Shown here: positions 1 through 8,850 of the stretch, piece by piece
Layout of the letters: every line of letters starts with the position of its first letter
Numbering within the stretch: position 1 is the first letter of the stretch
NCBI GenBank assembly: GCA_030145715.1
Contig: JAIXHQ010000005.1
Span: 1-64,000 of the forward strand
Reading direction: 5' to 3'
From: Sphingopyxis sp.
GTDB taxonomy: Bacteria > Pseudomonadota > Alphaproteobacteria > Sphingomonadales > Sphingomonadaceae
Length of the DNA: 64,000 nucleotides
Program-made: the position numbers and the translations under genes
Notes under the pieces: model-generated
The model's database searches: none
What the model was told of the DNA's origin: nothing
Seen by the model: only the letters and a program-made list of their open reading frames with translations

Positions 1-122
1 CCGCTTGCTAGCCGGGGCCGGGGCGCGTCGCCGCGCCTGGGGGACGGGCCGGTCGGTCCACGCGCTCCGCGAGTCCGCGCGCGGCAAGCGGCTAAGGGGG
101 GCGGAAACCAAGGGGACGGCAT

Positions 123-851
123 ATGACGAGCATCGGCGTGATCGGCAGCGAAGGACGGATGGGCGTTGCCCTGGCGACCGCGATAACCGGCGCGGGGCAC
201 CGATATTGCGGCATCGACAGGGGCGGCGACACGCTGTCGCTGGCCCGCGATAGCGACGTGCTGGTCGATTTTTCCTCGCCCGCCGCGCTGGAATCGACGC
301 TCGACGCCTGTGTGGCGGCCAAGACGCCGATCGTCATCGGCACGACGGGGCTGGAGGAACGGCACCATTATCTGATCGACGATGCCGCAAAGGACATTGC
401 CGTGCTCCAGACCGGCAACACGTCGCTGGGCGTCACGCTGCTCGCCCATCTGGTGCGCGAGGCGGCGACGCGGCTCGACGCCGACTGGGACATAGAGGTC
501 GTCGAAATGCATCACCGAATGAAGGTCGACGCGCCCAGCGGCACCGCGCTGTTGCTGGGACAGGCGGCGGCGGACGGGCGCGGCATCGACCTGGCCCGCG
601 AATCCGAACGCGGCCGCGACGGCGTTACCGGCGCGCGCGGGCACGGCGCCATCGGCTTTGCCAGCCTGCGCGGCGGCACCGTCGCGGGCGACCATGACGT
701 GATTTTCGCGGGGGCCGAGGAAATGATCACCCTGTCGCACCGCGCCGAAAACCGGATGATCTTTGCGCGCGGCGCGGTTCGCGCGGCGCTGTGGCTGATC
801 GGGCAAAAGCCCGAACGCTATACGATGCCGCAGGTGCTGGGGCTGTCGTAA
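123..851 (+). CDS. dapB: 4-hydroxy-tetrahydrodipicolinate reductase
   Basis: 242-aa ORF; N-terminal GSEGRMG, central EVVEMHHRMKVDAPSGTALLLG motif of DapB. Confidence 0.95.
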   Translation: MTSIGVIGSEGRMGVALATAITGAGHRYCGIDRGGDTLSLARDSDVLVDFSSPAALESTLDACVAAKTPIVIGTTGLEERHHYLIDDAAKDIAVLQTGNTSLGVTLLAHLVREAATRLDADWDIEVVEMHHRMKVDAPSGTALLLGQAAADGRGIDLARESERGRDGVTGARGHGAIGFASLRGGTVAGDHDVIFAGAEEMITLSHRAENRMIFARGAVRAALWLIGQKPERYTMPQVLGLS

Positions 852-856
852 GCACA

Positions 857-1513
857 ATGAAAAAGGCCGATATTTTCGAATTTTATCGCCGCCTGGCGGA
901 ACTGAACCCCAGTCCCGAAACCGAGCTGGAATATGGCAATGACTTTCAGCTTCTGGTCGCGGTCGTGCTGTCGGCGCAGGCGACCGACGTCGGGGTGAAC
1001 AAGGCGACGCGGCGCCTGTTTCAGGAGGTGACGACCCCGCAGCAGATGGTCGACCTGGGCGAAGACGGGCTGAAACAGCATATCAAGACGATCGGGCTGT
1101 TCAACGCCAAGGCGAAAAATGTCATCGCCCTGTCCGAAATTCTGGTCCGCGATTTCGGCGGCACGGTGCCCGCCGATCGCGACGCGCTGGTCGAACTGCC
1201 CGGTGTCGGGCGCAAGACCGCCAATGTCGTGATGAACTGCGCCTTTGGGGCGGAAACCTTTGCGGTCGACACGCATATCTTTCGCGTCGGCAATCGCACC
1301 GGCCTTGCCCCCGGCAAGACCGTGCTCGCGGTCGAAAAAGGGCTGGAAAAGACCACGCCCGCGCCCTTTCGCGTCGGGGCGCACCACTGGTTGATCCTGC
1401 ACGGCCGTTATATCTGCAAGGCGCGCACCCCCGAATGCTGGCGTTGTCCGGTGGCAGACCTGTGCCGGTACAAGGTGAAGACGCCAGCGCCGAAGGCGAA
1501 AAAGGCGGCGTGA
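857..1513 (+). CDS. nth: Endonuclease III
   Basis: HhH motif VELPGVGRKTANVV, DTHIFRV, C-terminal Fe-S cysteines CKARTPECWRCPVADLC; ATG at 857. Confidence 0.95.
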   Translation: MKKADIFEFYRRLAELNPSPETELEYGNDFQLLVAVVLSAQATDVGVNKATRRLFQEVTTPQQMVDLGEDGLKQHIKTIGLFNAKAKNVIALSEILVRDFGGTVPADRDALVELPGVGRKTANVVMNCAFGAETFAVDTHIFRVGNRTGLAPGKTVLAVEKGLEKTTPAPFRVGAHHWLILHGRYICKARTPECWRCPVADLCRYKVKTPAPKAKKAA

Positions 1514-1520
1514 CCGGCCG

Positions 1521-1796
1521 TCAGCCCTCGTCGCTTTTGTCCGCCCGATCGACCATGTCCATGAAATCGCGCGCGAGGTCCCGCTCGCCCGCATCCTTGA
1601 ACGCGACGTCGAGGTCGGGGGCGACGCCGAGCATGTACATCAGCGCCCAGAGCGCGAAGCGGCGGCCGGGGTTGGTTTCCAGCCCGAAATCGACGCGCAT
1701 CCGTTCGGTGCCCGCGGCGTGCGCCTGTGGCGGGATCGCGTTGATGTCGGCGGTGCCGAAATAGCGGCGGAGCTGGTCGTCAAAATCCATCGACAT
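1521..1796 (-). CDS. Conserved hypothetical small protein
   Basis: C-terminal part of reverse ORF 1521..2633; plausible start MSMDFDDQLRRYFG at 1796; upstream part of ORF is antisense to the HerA-like gene. Confidence 0.6.
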   Translation of the reverse strand: MSMDFDDQLRRYFGTADINAIPPQAHAAGTERMRVDFGLETNPGRRFALWALMYMLGVAPDLDVAFKDAGERDLARDFMDMVDRADKSDEG

Positions 1797-1931
1797 TCCT
1801 TTGGACGCTTTTGCCCGATTGGCAAGCGATGGCCGGGACGCGGGCCTTTGCCGAGAAAATGCCGCCGCGCGAATCCTCGCCCGGTTGTCTTTGCCCCGGC
1901 GCCCCGATAGGGCGGCGGCGGTGAGGCAGCC

Positions 1932-3404
1932 ATGAAAACCAGCATCGACATCGGGACCGACGCCGCGGGGCAGGGGGTGCGCATCGACGTGCAGGAACTG
2001 CTGGCGACCCGCCTGCTGGTGCAGGGCAATTCGGGGTCGGGCAAGTCGCACCTGCTGCGCCGCATCCTGGAGGAAAGCGCCGCGCTGGTTCAGCAGATCG
2101 TGATCGATCCCGAGGGCGATTTCGTGACCCTGGCCGATGCCTATAGCCATGTCGTCATCAACGGCGGCGATTATAACGAGCGCGAGATCGCGGCGATGGG
2201 CGCGCGCATCCGCGAACATCGCGCGTCGATCATCCTCAGCCTCGAATCGCTGGACATAGAGGCGCAGATGACGTGCGCCGCGGCGTTTCTGAACGCGCTG
2301 TTCGATGCGCCGCGCGAACATTGGTTCCCGGCGCTGGTCGTGGTCGACGAGGCGCAGATGTTCGCGCCCAGCGTCGCAGGCGACGTCGCCGACAATGTCC
2401 GCCGCGCCAGCCTGTCGGCGATGACGAACCTGATGTGCCGGGGACGGAAACGCGGACTGGCGGGCGCGATCGCGACGCAGCGGCTCGCCAAGCTGGCCAA
2501 GAATGTCGCGGCGGAGGCGAGCAATTTCCTGATGGGCCGCACGTTCCTGGACATCGACATGGCGCGCGCCGCCGACCTGCTGGGCATGGAGCGGCGGCAG
2601 GCGGAGGCGATCCGCGACCTGGAACGCGGGCATTTCCTGGGGCTTGGCCCCGCGATTTCACGGCGGCCGATCGCGGTGCGGATCGGATCGACGCAGACAT
2701 CGACGCGGATGGGGACGCACGGCCTGATGCCGCTGCCGTCGGCGGGCGGCGAGGATATGCGTTCGATGCTGTTCACCGAGATGGAGGCGCCGGTGGCGCC
2801 GCGCGTCTTTGCCCCCGAACCCGAACCGGTGGCGGCGAGCGAGGTGATGGAACGCATCGCGGCGAGCGACGCGCTGCACGAGGATGTCGACGCGCCGCCG
2901 GTGCTCGATATTCTGGAAGCGGTCGAGGAAGCCGAACAGAATGACGCGGTGGTGATCGCGACGTTGCAGGACATGCTGACCGACCCCGACTGCGCCTTTC
3001 AGCCCGAATCCTTTCTCTATCAGGATTTTTCGGTGCGCTGCCGGATGCAGAAGCTGAAGAAGGTGCCGCTTGACCTGCCCGGTTTTCAGCGCCGTTTCGC
3101 GCTGGCCAAGGGCGGCGTGTTCGACCCCGCCGAGCCGCGCTGGCGCGAGGCTCTGATCGTCGCCGACCGTTTGCCGCACGATATGTTCGCCCCCTTTCTG
3201 CAGATCGCGCGCGCCGCGATGGAGGGTGAGCCGTGCCCCGATGACGAGATTCTTGGCCGCGCCTATGGCAGCCGATCGCCGGGGCGCATCCGCCGCCTGA
3301 TCGACTATATGGAAAAACAGGGGGTCATCGTCGTGCGCGCCGATTTCGGCGGGCGGCGGTCGATCGGCATCCCCGAACTCGGCCTGAGCACCGAGGCGGA
3401 ATAG
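1932..3404 (+). CDS. HerA-like/DUF87 ATP-binding protein
   Basis: Walker A GNSGSGKS, Walker B ALVVVDEAQMF; 490 aa. Confidence 0.8.
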   Translation: MKTSIDIGTDAAGQGVRIDVQELLATRLLVQGNSGSGKSHLLRRILEESAALVQQIVIDPEGDFVTLADAYSHVVINGGDYNEREIAAMGARIREHRASIILSLESLDIEAQMTCAAAFLNALFDAPREHWFPALVVVDEAQMFAPSVAGDVADNVRRASLSAMTNLMCRGRKRGLAGAIATQRLAKLAKNVAAEASNFLMGRTFLDIDMARAADLLGMERRQAEAIRDLERGHFLGLGPAISRRPIAVRIGSTQTSTRMGTHGLMPLPSAGGEDMRSMLFTEMEAPVAPRVFAPEPEPVAASEVMERIAASDALHEDVDAPPVLDILEAVEEAEQNDAVVIATLQDMLTDPDCAFQPESFLYQDFSVRCRMQKLKKVPLDLPGFQRRFALAKGGVFDPAEPRWREALIVADRLPHDMFAPFLQIARAAMEGEPCPDDEILGRAYGSRSPGRIRRLIDYMEKQGVIVVRADFGGRRSIGIPELGLSTEAE

Positions 3405-3602
3405 TCAGCTTTTGCGGAACAGCGCCTCTGCCGCCGCCTTTTGACCGGTCGCGGCGATGCGGTGCGCCTTGACGCGCGCAATCTCCCCTTCCAGCACCGC
3501 GATGCGTTCGCCCAGCTCGTCGACCGACAGCGGATCGAGCGGCTGTTTGACGAGCGCGGTCAGCACATCGTCGCGGCGGCGGGGAAGGTCGTCATCGTCC
3601 AT
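3405..3602 (-). CDS. DUF1192 family small protein
   Basis: 65 aa, MDDDDLPRR...LDPLSVDELGERIAVLEGEIARVKAH typical of DUF1192. Confidence 0.75.
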   Translation of the reverse strand: MDDDDLPRRRDDVLTALVKQPLDPLSVDELGERIAVLEGEIARVKAHRIAATGQKAAAEALFRKS

Positions 3603-3743
3603 GGCGCATCCGTCTGGTCACTCACAAGAATATCGGCGCGGACTGTTGACCCGTGTCGCCGCACTGTCAATAAGGCGGGGCAGGGGTGCGGGGACCATGG
3701 GACCAGTGGGGGATTTTCTGACGTGACCAGCTTGCCGCAAAGC

Positions 3744-4724
3744 ATGACCGCCATCGCGATCCACGCGCCGGGCGGTCCCGAAATGTTGCAACCGACGTCG
3801 CGGCCGGTGCCGCGGCCGGGGCCGGGCGAGGTTTTGATTCGCGTCGCCGCCGCAGGGGTCAACCGTCTCGACATCCTGCAGCGCATGGGTTTCTATCCGC
3901 CGCCGCCGGGCGCGTCCGACCTGCCGGGGCTGGAAATCGCCGGGACGATCGCCGAAGTTGGGCCGGACGGCGACCCCGAACATCTGGGGCAGGCGGTGTG
4001 CGCGCTGATGGCGGGCGGCGGCTATGCCGAATATTGCGTCGCGCCGGTCGGAAGCTGTCTGCCGGTGCCCAAGGGATTTTCGATGGCAGAGGCGGCGGCG
4101 CTGCCCGAAACCGTCTTTACCGTGTGGCACAATCTGTTCGAGCGCGCCTATATGCGCGAGGGCGAAACGGTGCTGGTCCATGGCGGCACCAGCGGCATCG
4201 GCACCACCGCGATCGGGCTGTGCAAGCTGTTCGACATCCGGATCATCGTGACGTGCGGCAGCGCCGAAAAATGCGCCGCCGCGACCGCGCTGGGCGCCGA
4301 CCTGGCGATCGATTATTCGCGCGAGGATTATGTCGAGGCGGTCAAGGCGTTCACCGGGGGCGCGGGCGTCCATGTCGTGCTGGACATGGTCGGCGGCGAT
4401 TATGTGCCGCGCAACCTGGCCTGCCTGGCCGATGACGGGCGCCATGTCACCATCGCGTTCCAGCGCGGCGCAAAGGTCGAGTTCGACATTGCCGACGTGA
4501 TGCGCCGGCGCCTGACGCTGACCGGATCGACGATGCGCGCGCGCAGCGCCGAGTTCAAGGCGCTGCTGGCCGATGAGATTCACCAGACGCTGTGGCCGCG
4601 ACTGGCAGAGGGCGGTTGGAAGCCCGCGATGGACCGCGCCTTTCCGCTGGCCGAGGCGAGCGCCGCCCATGCGCATATGCAGGCGGGCGACCATGTGGGA
4701 AAGATCGTGCTGATGGCGGGATGA
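3744..4724 (+). CDS. NAD(P)H-quinone oxidoreductase (PIG3/zeta-crystallin type)
   Basis: MTAIAIHAPGGPEMLQ start; medium-chain dehydrogenase motif VHGGTSGIGTTAIGLCK. Confidence 0.88.
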   Translation: MTAIAIHAPGGPEMLQPTSRPVPRPGPGEVLIRVAAAGVNRLDILQRMGFYPPPPGASDLPGLEIAGTIAEVGPDGDPEHLGQAVCALMAGGGYAEYCVAPVGSCLPVPKGFSMAEAAALPETVFTVWHNLFERAYMREGETVLVHGGTSGIGTTAIGLCKLFDIRIIVTCGSAEKCAAATALGADLAIDYSREDYVEAVKAFTGGAGVHVVLDMVGGDYVPRNLACLADDGRHVTIAFQRGAKVEFDIADVMRRRLTLTGSTMRARSAEFKALLADEIHQTLWPRLAEGGWKPAMDRAFPLAEASAAHAHMQAGDHVGKIVLMAG

Positions 4725-4796
4725 GCCGAGGAACGTTGCGCCGGACCGGCGGTTAGTCGGGCGGGGGGGGCAATCGATAAAGGATGATTTCTCCTC

Positions 4797-5348
4797 ATGA
4801 AGATGCGCAGTCTGCTGATTTCCGCCACCACGATTTCCCTTGCCCTTGCGGCCTGCTCCGGCCCCACCGAAACCGCGACGGCACCCTCCGCCTCGTCCGA
4901 AGACAAGGCGGCGCAGCCCGCCGTTCCGGCGATCAAGCCGGTCGATATTCCCACCCGTGGCGGCGACGGTTCGCCGATCGAACTGGCGGCGCTGAGCGAA
5001 GCCGATGTCAGCGGCGCCAAGCTGAAGGGCGCACAGGCGTGCAGCTTTGCCGCCGATGCCGCCGCGCGCCCGATCCTGCTGGCGCAGGGCGATGTGGCGT
5101 CGACCGAGCCATCGCGCGGCATCGTGAAGGTCGGCGATACGATTGCGCCCGCGTCGGCGAACGGCGGTTTCGATGCGATGGCAAAGGGCACCAAATTCTT
5201 TAGCAAGGGGTTGGAGCTTCGCGTGTCGCTGGTCGGCCCGGCCGAAGCCGGCGGCGGCGAATCGCCGCCCCGTCCCGCGACCCTGACCGCCGACCGCGCC
5301 GACGGGGCGCAGCGCGTCTATGCGGGGCTGTGGCGCTGCGGTTCGTAA
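4797..5348 (+). CDS. Putative lipoprotein
   Basis: Signal peptide with lipobox ISLALAAC; no recognised domain. Confidence 0.6.
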   Translation: MKMRSLLISATTISLALAACSGPTETATAPSASSEDKAAQPAVPAIKPVDIPTRGGDGSPIELAALSEADVSGAKLKGAQACSFAADAAARPILLAQGDVASTEPSRGIVKVGDTIAPASANGGFDAMAKGTKFFSKGLELRVSLVGPAEAGGGESPPRPATLTADRADGAQRVYAGLWRCGS

Positions 5349-5429
5349 CCGCCGCAGCCACGGCGTCGGCGGCGGACATCCCTTCTCCCTTGCTCCGCAA
5401 GCGAAACAGGGCTACATCCGCCGCCGAAC

Positions 5430-5451
5430 GGCCGCCCCGCGAGGGGCGGCC
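5430..5451. terminator. Strong hairpin between lipoprotein gene and trcR
   Basis: GGCCGCCCC-gcga-GGGGCGGCC perfect 9-bp stem followed by cttattattt. Confidence 0.55.
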
Positions 5452-5481
5452 CTTATTATTTCCGCTTGGAGACTTTTCGTC

Positions 5482-6156
5482 ATGGCCAATGCCGACGCCA
5501 CCCCGCTGATGCCGCATGCGACCGCCGCCTGGCTGGTCGACAACACTGGCCTGACCTTTGTCCAGATCGCCGAATATTGCGGCATCCACATCCTGGAAGT
5601 GCAGGCGATCGCCGACGAGACGGCGGCGACCAAATATACCGGCCGCGATCCCGTCCGCGCGCACGAACTGTCGATGGATGAAATCGAAAAGGGTCAGAAG
5701 GACCCGAATTACAAGCTGAAGATGACGAAGCAGGCGCAGGACACGATCCGGCGGACGCGCGGCCCCCGCTATACGCCGGTCAGCAAGCGCCAGGACAAGC
5801 CCGACGGCATCGCCTGGATCCTGAAGAACCACCCCGAAGTGTCGGACGGTGCGATCGGCAAGCTGATCGGTACAACCCGCAACACCATCGGCGCGATCCG
5901 CGACCGCAGCCATTGGAACAGCGCCAATATCGTGGCCAAGGACCCGGTGACGCTGGGCCTGTGTTCGCAGCGCGAGCTTGATGCGCTGGTCGCCAAGGCC
6001 GCGAAAAAGGCGGGCATCAAGGCGCCCGAAGACAGCCGTTTCGAAGGCGACCGCGAGGCGTTGCTGGAAGAACTGCGCGCCGAACGCATCGCCGCCGCCG
6101 AAGCGCGCGCCGCCGAGGAAGCGGCCGAGGTTGCGAGCGGCGAAGCGGCGGACTGA
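5482..6156 (+). CDS. trcR: DUF1013 protein, cell cycle transcriptional regulator TrcR
   Basis: MPHATAAWLVDNTGLTFVQIAEYCGIHILEVQAIAD matches DUF1013/TrcR family. Confidence 0.88.
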   Translation: MANADATPLMPHATAAWLVDNTGLTFVQIAEYCGIHILEVQAIADETAATKYTGRDPVRAHELSMDEIEKGQKDPNYKLKMTKQAQDTIRRTRGPRYTPVSKRQDKPDGIAWILKNHPEVSDGAIGKLIGTTRNTIGAIRDRSHWNSANIVAKDPVTLGLCSQRELDALVAKAAKKAGIKAPEDSRFEGDREALLEELRAERIAAAEARAAEEAAEVASGEAAD

Positions 6157-6159
6157 CGC

Positions 6160-7314
6160 ATGGCGTCGGCGCGCGACGACGACAATATCCCGGTGGCCAG
6201 CGGCTCGCCGGATGCGTCGTTGACGCAGGACGACAGTTTCACCGCGACCAGCCATGCCGGGCTGACCTATCCATGGGGCGACGCCGCGCCGGGCGTCGGC
6301 GAAACGATCCGCATCGCGCCGGGGATCAGTTGGGCACGGATTCCGATGCCGGGATCGCTGGGCCATATCAATAGCTGGCTGCTCGACGACGATGCCGACA
6401 GCGACGCGAGCGGCGATGCGAGCGGCGTGGCGATCGTCGACACCGGCATCTGCCTGACCCTGTGTTCGGATGCGTGGAAGGCGCTGTACGCCGGGCCGCT
6501 GAGCGGTCGGCGGATCACCCGCGTCATCGGCACCCATCTTCACCCCGACCATATCGGCCTGGCCGGCTGGATCGCCAAAAAGCAAGGCGTGAAACTGTGG
6601 ATGACGCGCGGCGAGATGCTGACCGCGCGGGCGATCGTCGCCGATTCGTCCGACACCGCGCCCGAAGAGGCGCTGGCGCAATCGCGCGCCGCGGGCTGGG
6701 ATGAAGCGGCGGTCGAAGCGGCCCGAACGCGCGGCTGGAACATGTTCCAGCGCATGATATTCCCCCTGCCGCGCAGCTATGTGCGGATCGAGGATGGCGA
6801 CCGGATCGACATGGGCGCGCACCAGTGGCGCGTCGTCACCGGATCGGGACACAGCCCCGAACATGCCTGTCTGTGGAACGAGGCAGAGGGCGTGCTGGTA
6901 TCGGGCGACCAGGTGCTGCCGCGCATCAGTTCGAACGTGTCGGTCAACATCACCGAACCCGACGCCGATCCGCTGGGCGAATGGCTGGCGTCGATCGACA
7001 AGCTGATCGCCACCGTGCCCGCCGACGTCACCGTCTGTCCGGCGCATGGCGAACCGTTTCGGGGGCTGCACGTCCGCCTGATGGCGCTGCGCGACGAGCA
7101 TCGTATGCGGCTCTATAATCTGGCCGAGGCGGCGGCAAAGGCGCCGATGCGCGCCGTCGACAGCTTTCCGCTGTTGTTCAACCGCCCGATCGGCGAACAT
7201 AATCAGGGGCTGGCCACCGGCGAGGCGCTGGCGCATCTGAAGCGGCTGGAGGTCGAAGGCCGCGTCCGGCGCGAGGACCGCGACGGGGTGTGGTGGTATC
7301 ACGGCGTCGCCTGA
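6160..7314 (+). CDS. MBL-fold metallo-hydrolase
   Basis: IGTHLHPDHIGLAG metal-binding motif; TGSGHSPEHACL. Confidence 0.85.
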   Translation: MASARDDDNIPVASGSPDASLTQDDSFTATSHAGLTYPWGDAAPGVGETIRIAPGISWARIPMPGSLGHINSWLLDDDADSDASGDASGVAIVDTGICLTLCSDAWKALYAGPLSGRRITRVIGTHLHPDHIGLAGWIAKKQGVKLWMTRGEMLTARAIVADSSDTAPEEALAQSRAAGWDEAAVEAARTRGWNMFQRMIFPLPRSYVRIEDGDRIDMGAHQWRVVTGSGHSPEHACLWNEAEGVLVSGDQVLPRISSNVSVNITEPDADPLGEWLASIDKLIATVPADVTVCPAHGEPFRGLHVRLMALRDEHRMRLYNLAEAAAKAPMRAVDSFPLLFNRPIGEHNQGLATGEALAHLKRLEVEGRVRREDRDGVWWYHGVA

Positions 7315-7336
7315 GCCGCTGACCGGCAGGGAATAT

Positions 7337-7371
7337 GGAAGGGCGGCCCCGGATATGGAGCCGCCCCTTCC
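7337..7371. terminator. Bidirectional hairpin between convergent genes
   Basis: GGAAGGGCGGC...GCCGCCCCTTCC inverted repeat downstream of both 6160..7314(+) and 7403..8116(-). Confidence 0.6.
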
Positions 7372-7402
7372 CAGCGTCAGGCACCAGCATCAGGCGCCGG
7401 CA

Positions 7403-8116
7403 TCAGGCGCCGAACGCGCCGTCGATCGTGTGCATCGCGCCGGTGACAAACCCTGCTTCGGGGCCGGCGAGCCATGCCACCATGCCGGCGACCTCTTCTG
7501 GCCGTCCATGGCGCTTGATCGCCATGAAGCTGTGCATCAATTCGCGCATCGGGCCATCTTCCGGGTTGGCGTCGGTGTCGATCGGGCCGGGTTGCACGAT
7601 GTTGATGGTGATGCCGCGCGGGCCGAAATCGCGCGCCAGCCCGCGCGCCATGCCCTGTAACGCCGATTTGCTGAGTGCATAGGATGCCATGCCGGGGATC
7701 GGCATACGGTCGCCATTGACGGATCCGATGACGATGATGCGCCCGCCCTCCGGCATCTGTCGCGCCGCTTCGACCGACGCATGATAGGGGGTGGAGACGT
7801 TGATGCGGATCAGCCGGTCGATCTCGTCGGGATCGATGTCGAGCGCGTCGCCGAACACCGCGATACCGGCGTTGACGACCAATATGTCGAGCGGTCCGCT
7901 GTCGCGCACCCGCGCGATCACGGCGTCGCGGTCGCTGCTGTCGGTCGCGACCGCGCTGGTGCCCGTGTCTGCCGCAAGCTGTTCGGCCGCTTCGCGCGAG
8001 CCATTATAGGTAAAGACGACCTTGGCGCCGTCGGATGCGAAGCGGCGCACGATCGCCGCGCCGATGCCGCGGCTACCGCCGAGGACGAGAACGGATTTTC
8101 CTTGAAAATCGGACAT
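7403..8116 (-). CDS. SDR family oxidoreductase
   Basis: VLVLGGSRGIGAAI Rossmann motif; YALSKSALQ active site. Confidence 0.9.
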   Translation of the reverse strand: MSDFQGKSVLVLGGSRGIGAAIVRRFASDGAKVVFTYNGSREAAEQLAADTGTSAVATDSSDRDAVIARVRDSGPLDILVVNAGIAVFGDALDIDPDEIDRLIRINVSTPYHASVEAARQMPEGGRIIVIGSVNGDRMPIPGMASYALSKSALQGMARGLARDFGPRGITINIVQPGPIDTDANPEDGPMRELMHSFMAIKRHGRPEEVAGMVAWLAGPEAGFVTGAMHTIDGAFGA

Positions 8117-8137
8117 TGGAAGATTCCTTGCTTATTA

Positions 8138-8155
8138 ATGTAAGGATCACTACAT
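8138..8155. promoter_or_regulatory. Candidate TetR operator half of a pair (site 1)
   Basis: ATGTA-aggatcac-TACAT, 8-bp spacer, between SDR and tetR. Confidence 0.5.
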
Positions 8156-8183
8156 ATAACTGCGAAGACCATCGTCAAGGTAT

Positions 8184-8203
8184 TTTGTAGTGAACGATAC
8201 AAA
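8184..8203. promoter_or_regulatory. Candidate TetR operator (site 2) overlapping regulator start codon
   Basis: TTTGTA-gtgaacga-TACAAA, same spacer geometry as site 1. Confidence 0.5.
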
Positions 8204-8783
8204 TAAATCCCGCTCGCGCGGTCGGCCGCGGCGCTTCGATCCCGACGCAGCCGTCGCCACGGCGCAAAAGCTTTTCCATGCGCGCGGCTATGACGCGGTC
8301 AGCGTCGCCGACGTGACCGATGCGCTCGGCATCAATCCGCCCAGCTTTTACGCGGCCTTTGGCAGCAAGGCGGGGCTGTATCGCCGCGTGCTCGACCATT
8401 GGACGGCGACCGAGGCGGTTCCGCTGGGCGACATTCTGCGTCCTGATGTCCCGGTCGCCGACGCGCTTGCCGCCGTATTGGAGGATGCCGCGCGCCGTTA
8501 TGCGTCCGACCCGGCGGCGGGCGGCTGTCTTGTCCTCGAAGGCACGCGGTGCAACGACGATGGCGCGCGCGCGGCCGCGCATAGGCTCAACCGCGATGCC
8601 GAAGCCTTCATTCGCGATTATGTCGCCGCGCGCCATCCCGAGGTGGCGGACGAGGCGGCCGATTTTGTCAGCATGACGATGTCGGGCCTGTCGGCCAAGG
8701 CGCGCGGCGGATATGGCCTGCCCCGGCTGCTCGCGAGTGCGCGTCTGGCGGGCGGCGCGCTCGCCCGCATCCTGCCCGCCTGA
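8190..8783 (+). CDS. TetR/AcrR family transcriptional regulator
   Basis: GTG start at 8190; HTH region AQKLFHARGYDAVSVADVTDALGINPPSFYAAFGSKAGLYRRVL. Confidence 0.9.
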   Translation: MNDTNKSRSRGRPRRFDPDAAVATAQKLFHARGYDAVSVADVTDALGINPPSFYAAFGSKAGLYRRVLDHWTATEAVPLGDILRPDVPVADALAAVLEDAARRYASDPAAGGCLVLEGTRCNDDGARAAAHRLNRDAEAFIRDYVAARHPEVADEAADFVSMTMSGLSAKARGGYGLPRLLASARLAGGALARILPA

Positions 8784-8850
8784 TCGGCGGCGGGGGCCCG
8801 GCGCCGATCCCCCCTTGCGAAGGCGGGCGGACACGGCATAGTCCGTCGCC

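Noticed and set aside
1-91. Inverted CCGCTTGC...GCAAGCGG at the window start
   Set aside because: Only 8 bp arms over 75 bp in very GC-rich sequence; likely chance and truncated by the window edge.
5200-7302. 700-aa reverse-strand ORF spanning trcR and the MBL gene
   Set aside because: Antisense to two clear genes; composition is that of a shadow frame.
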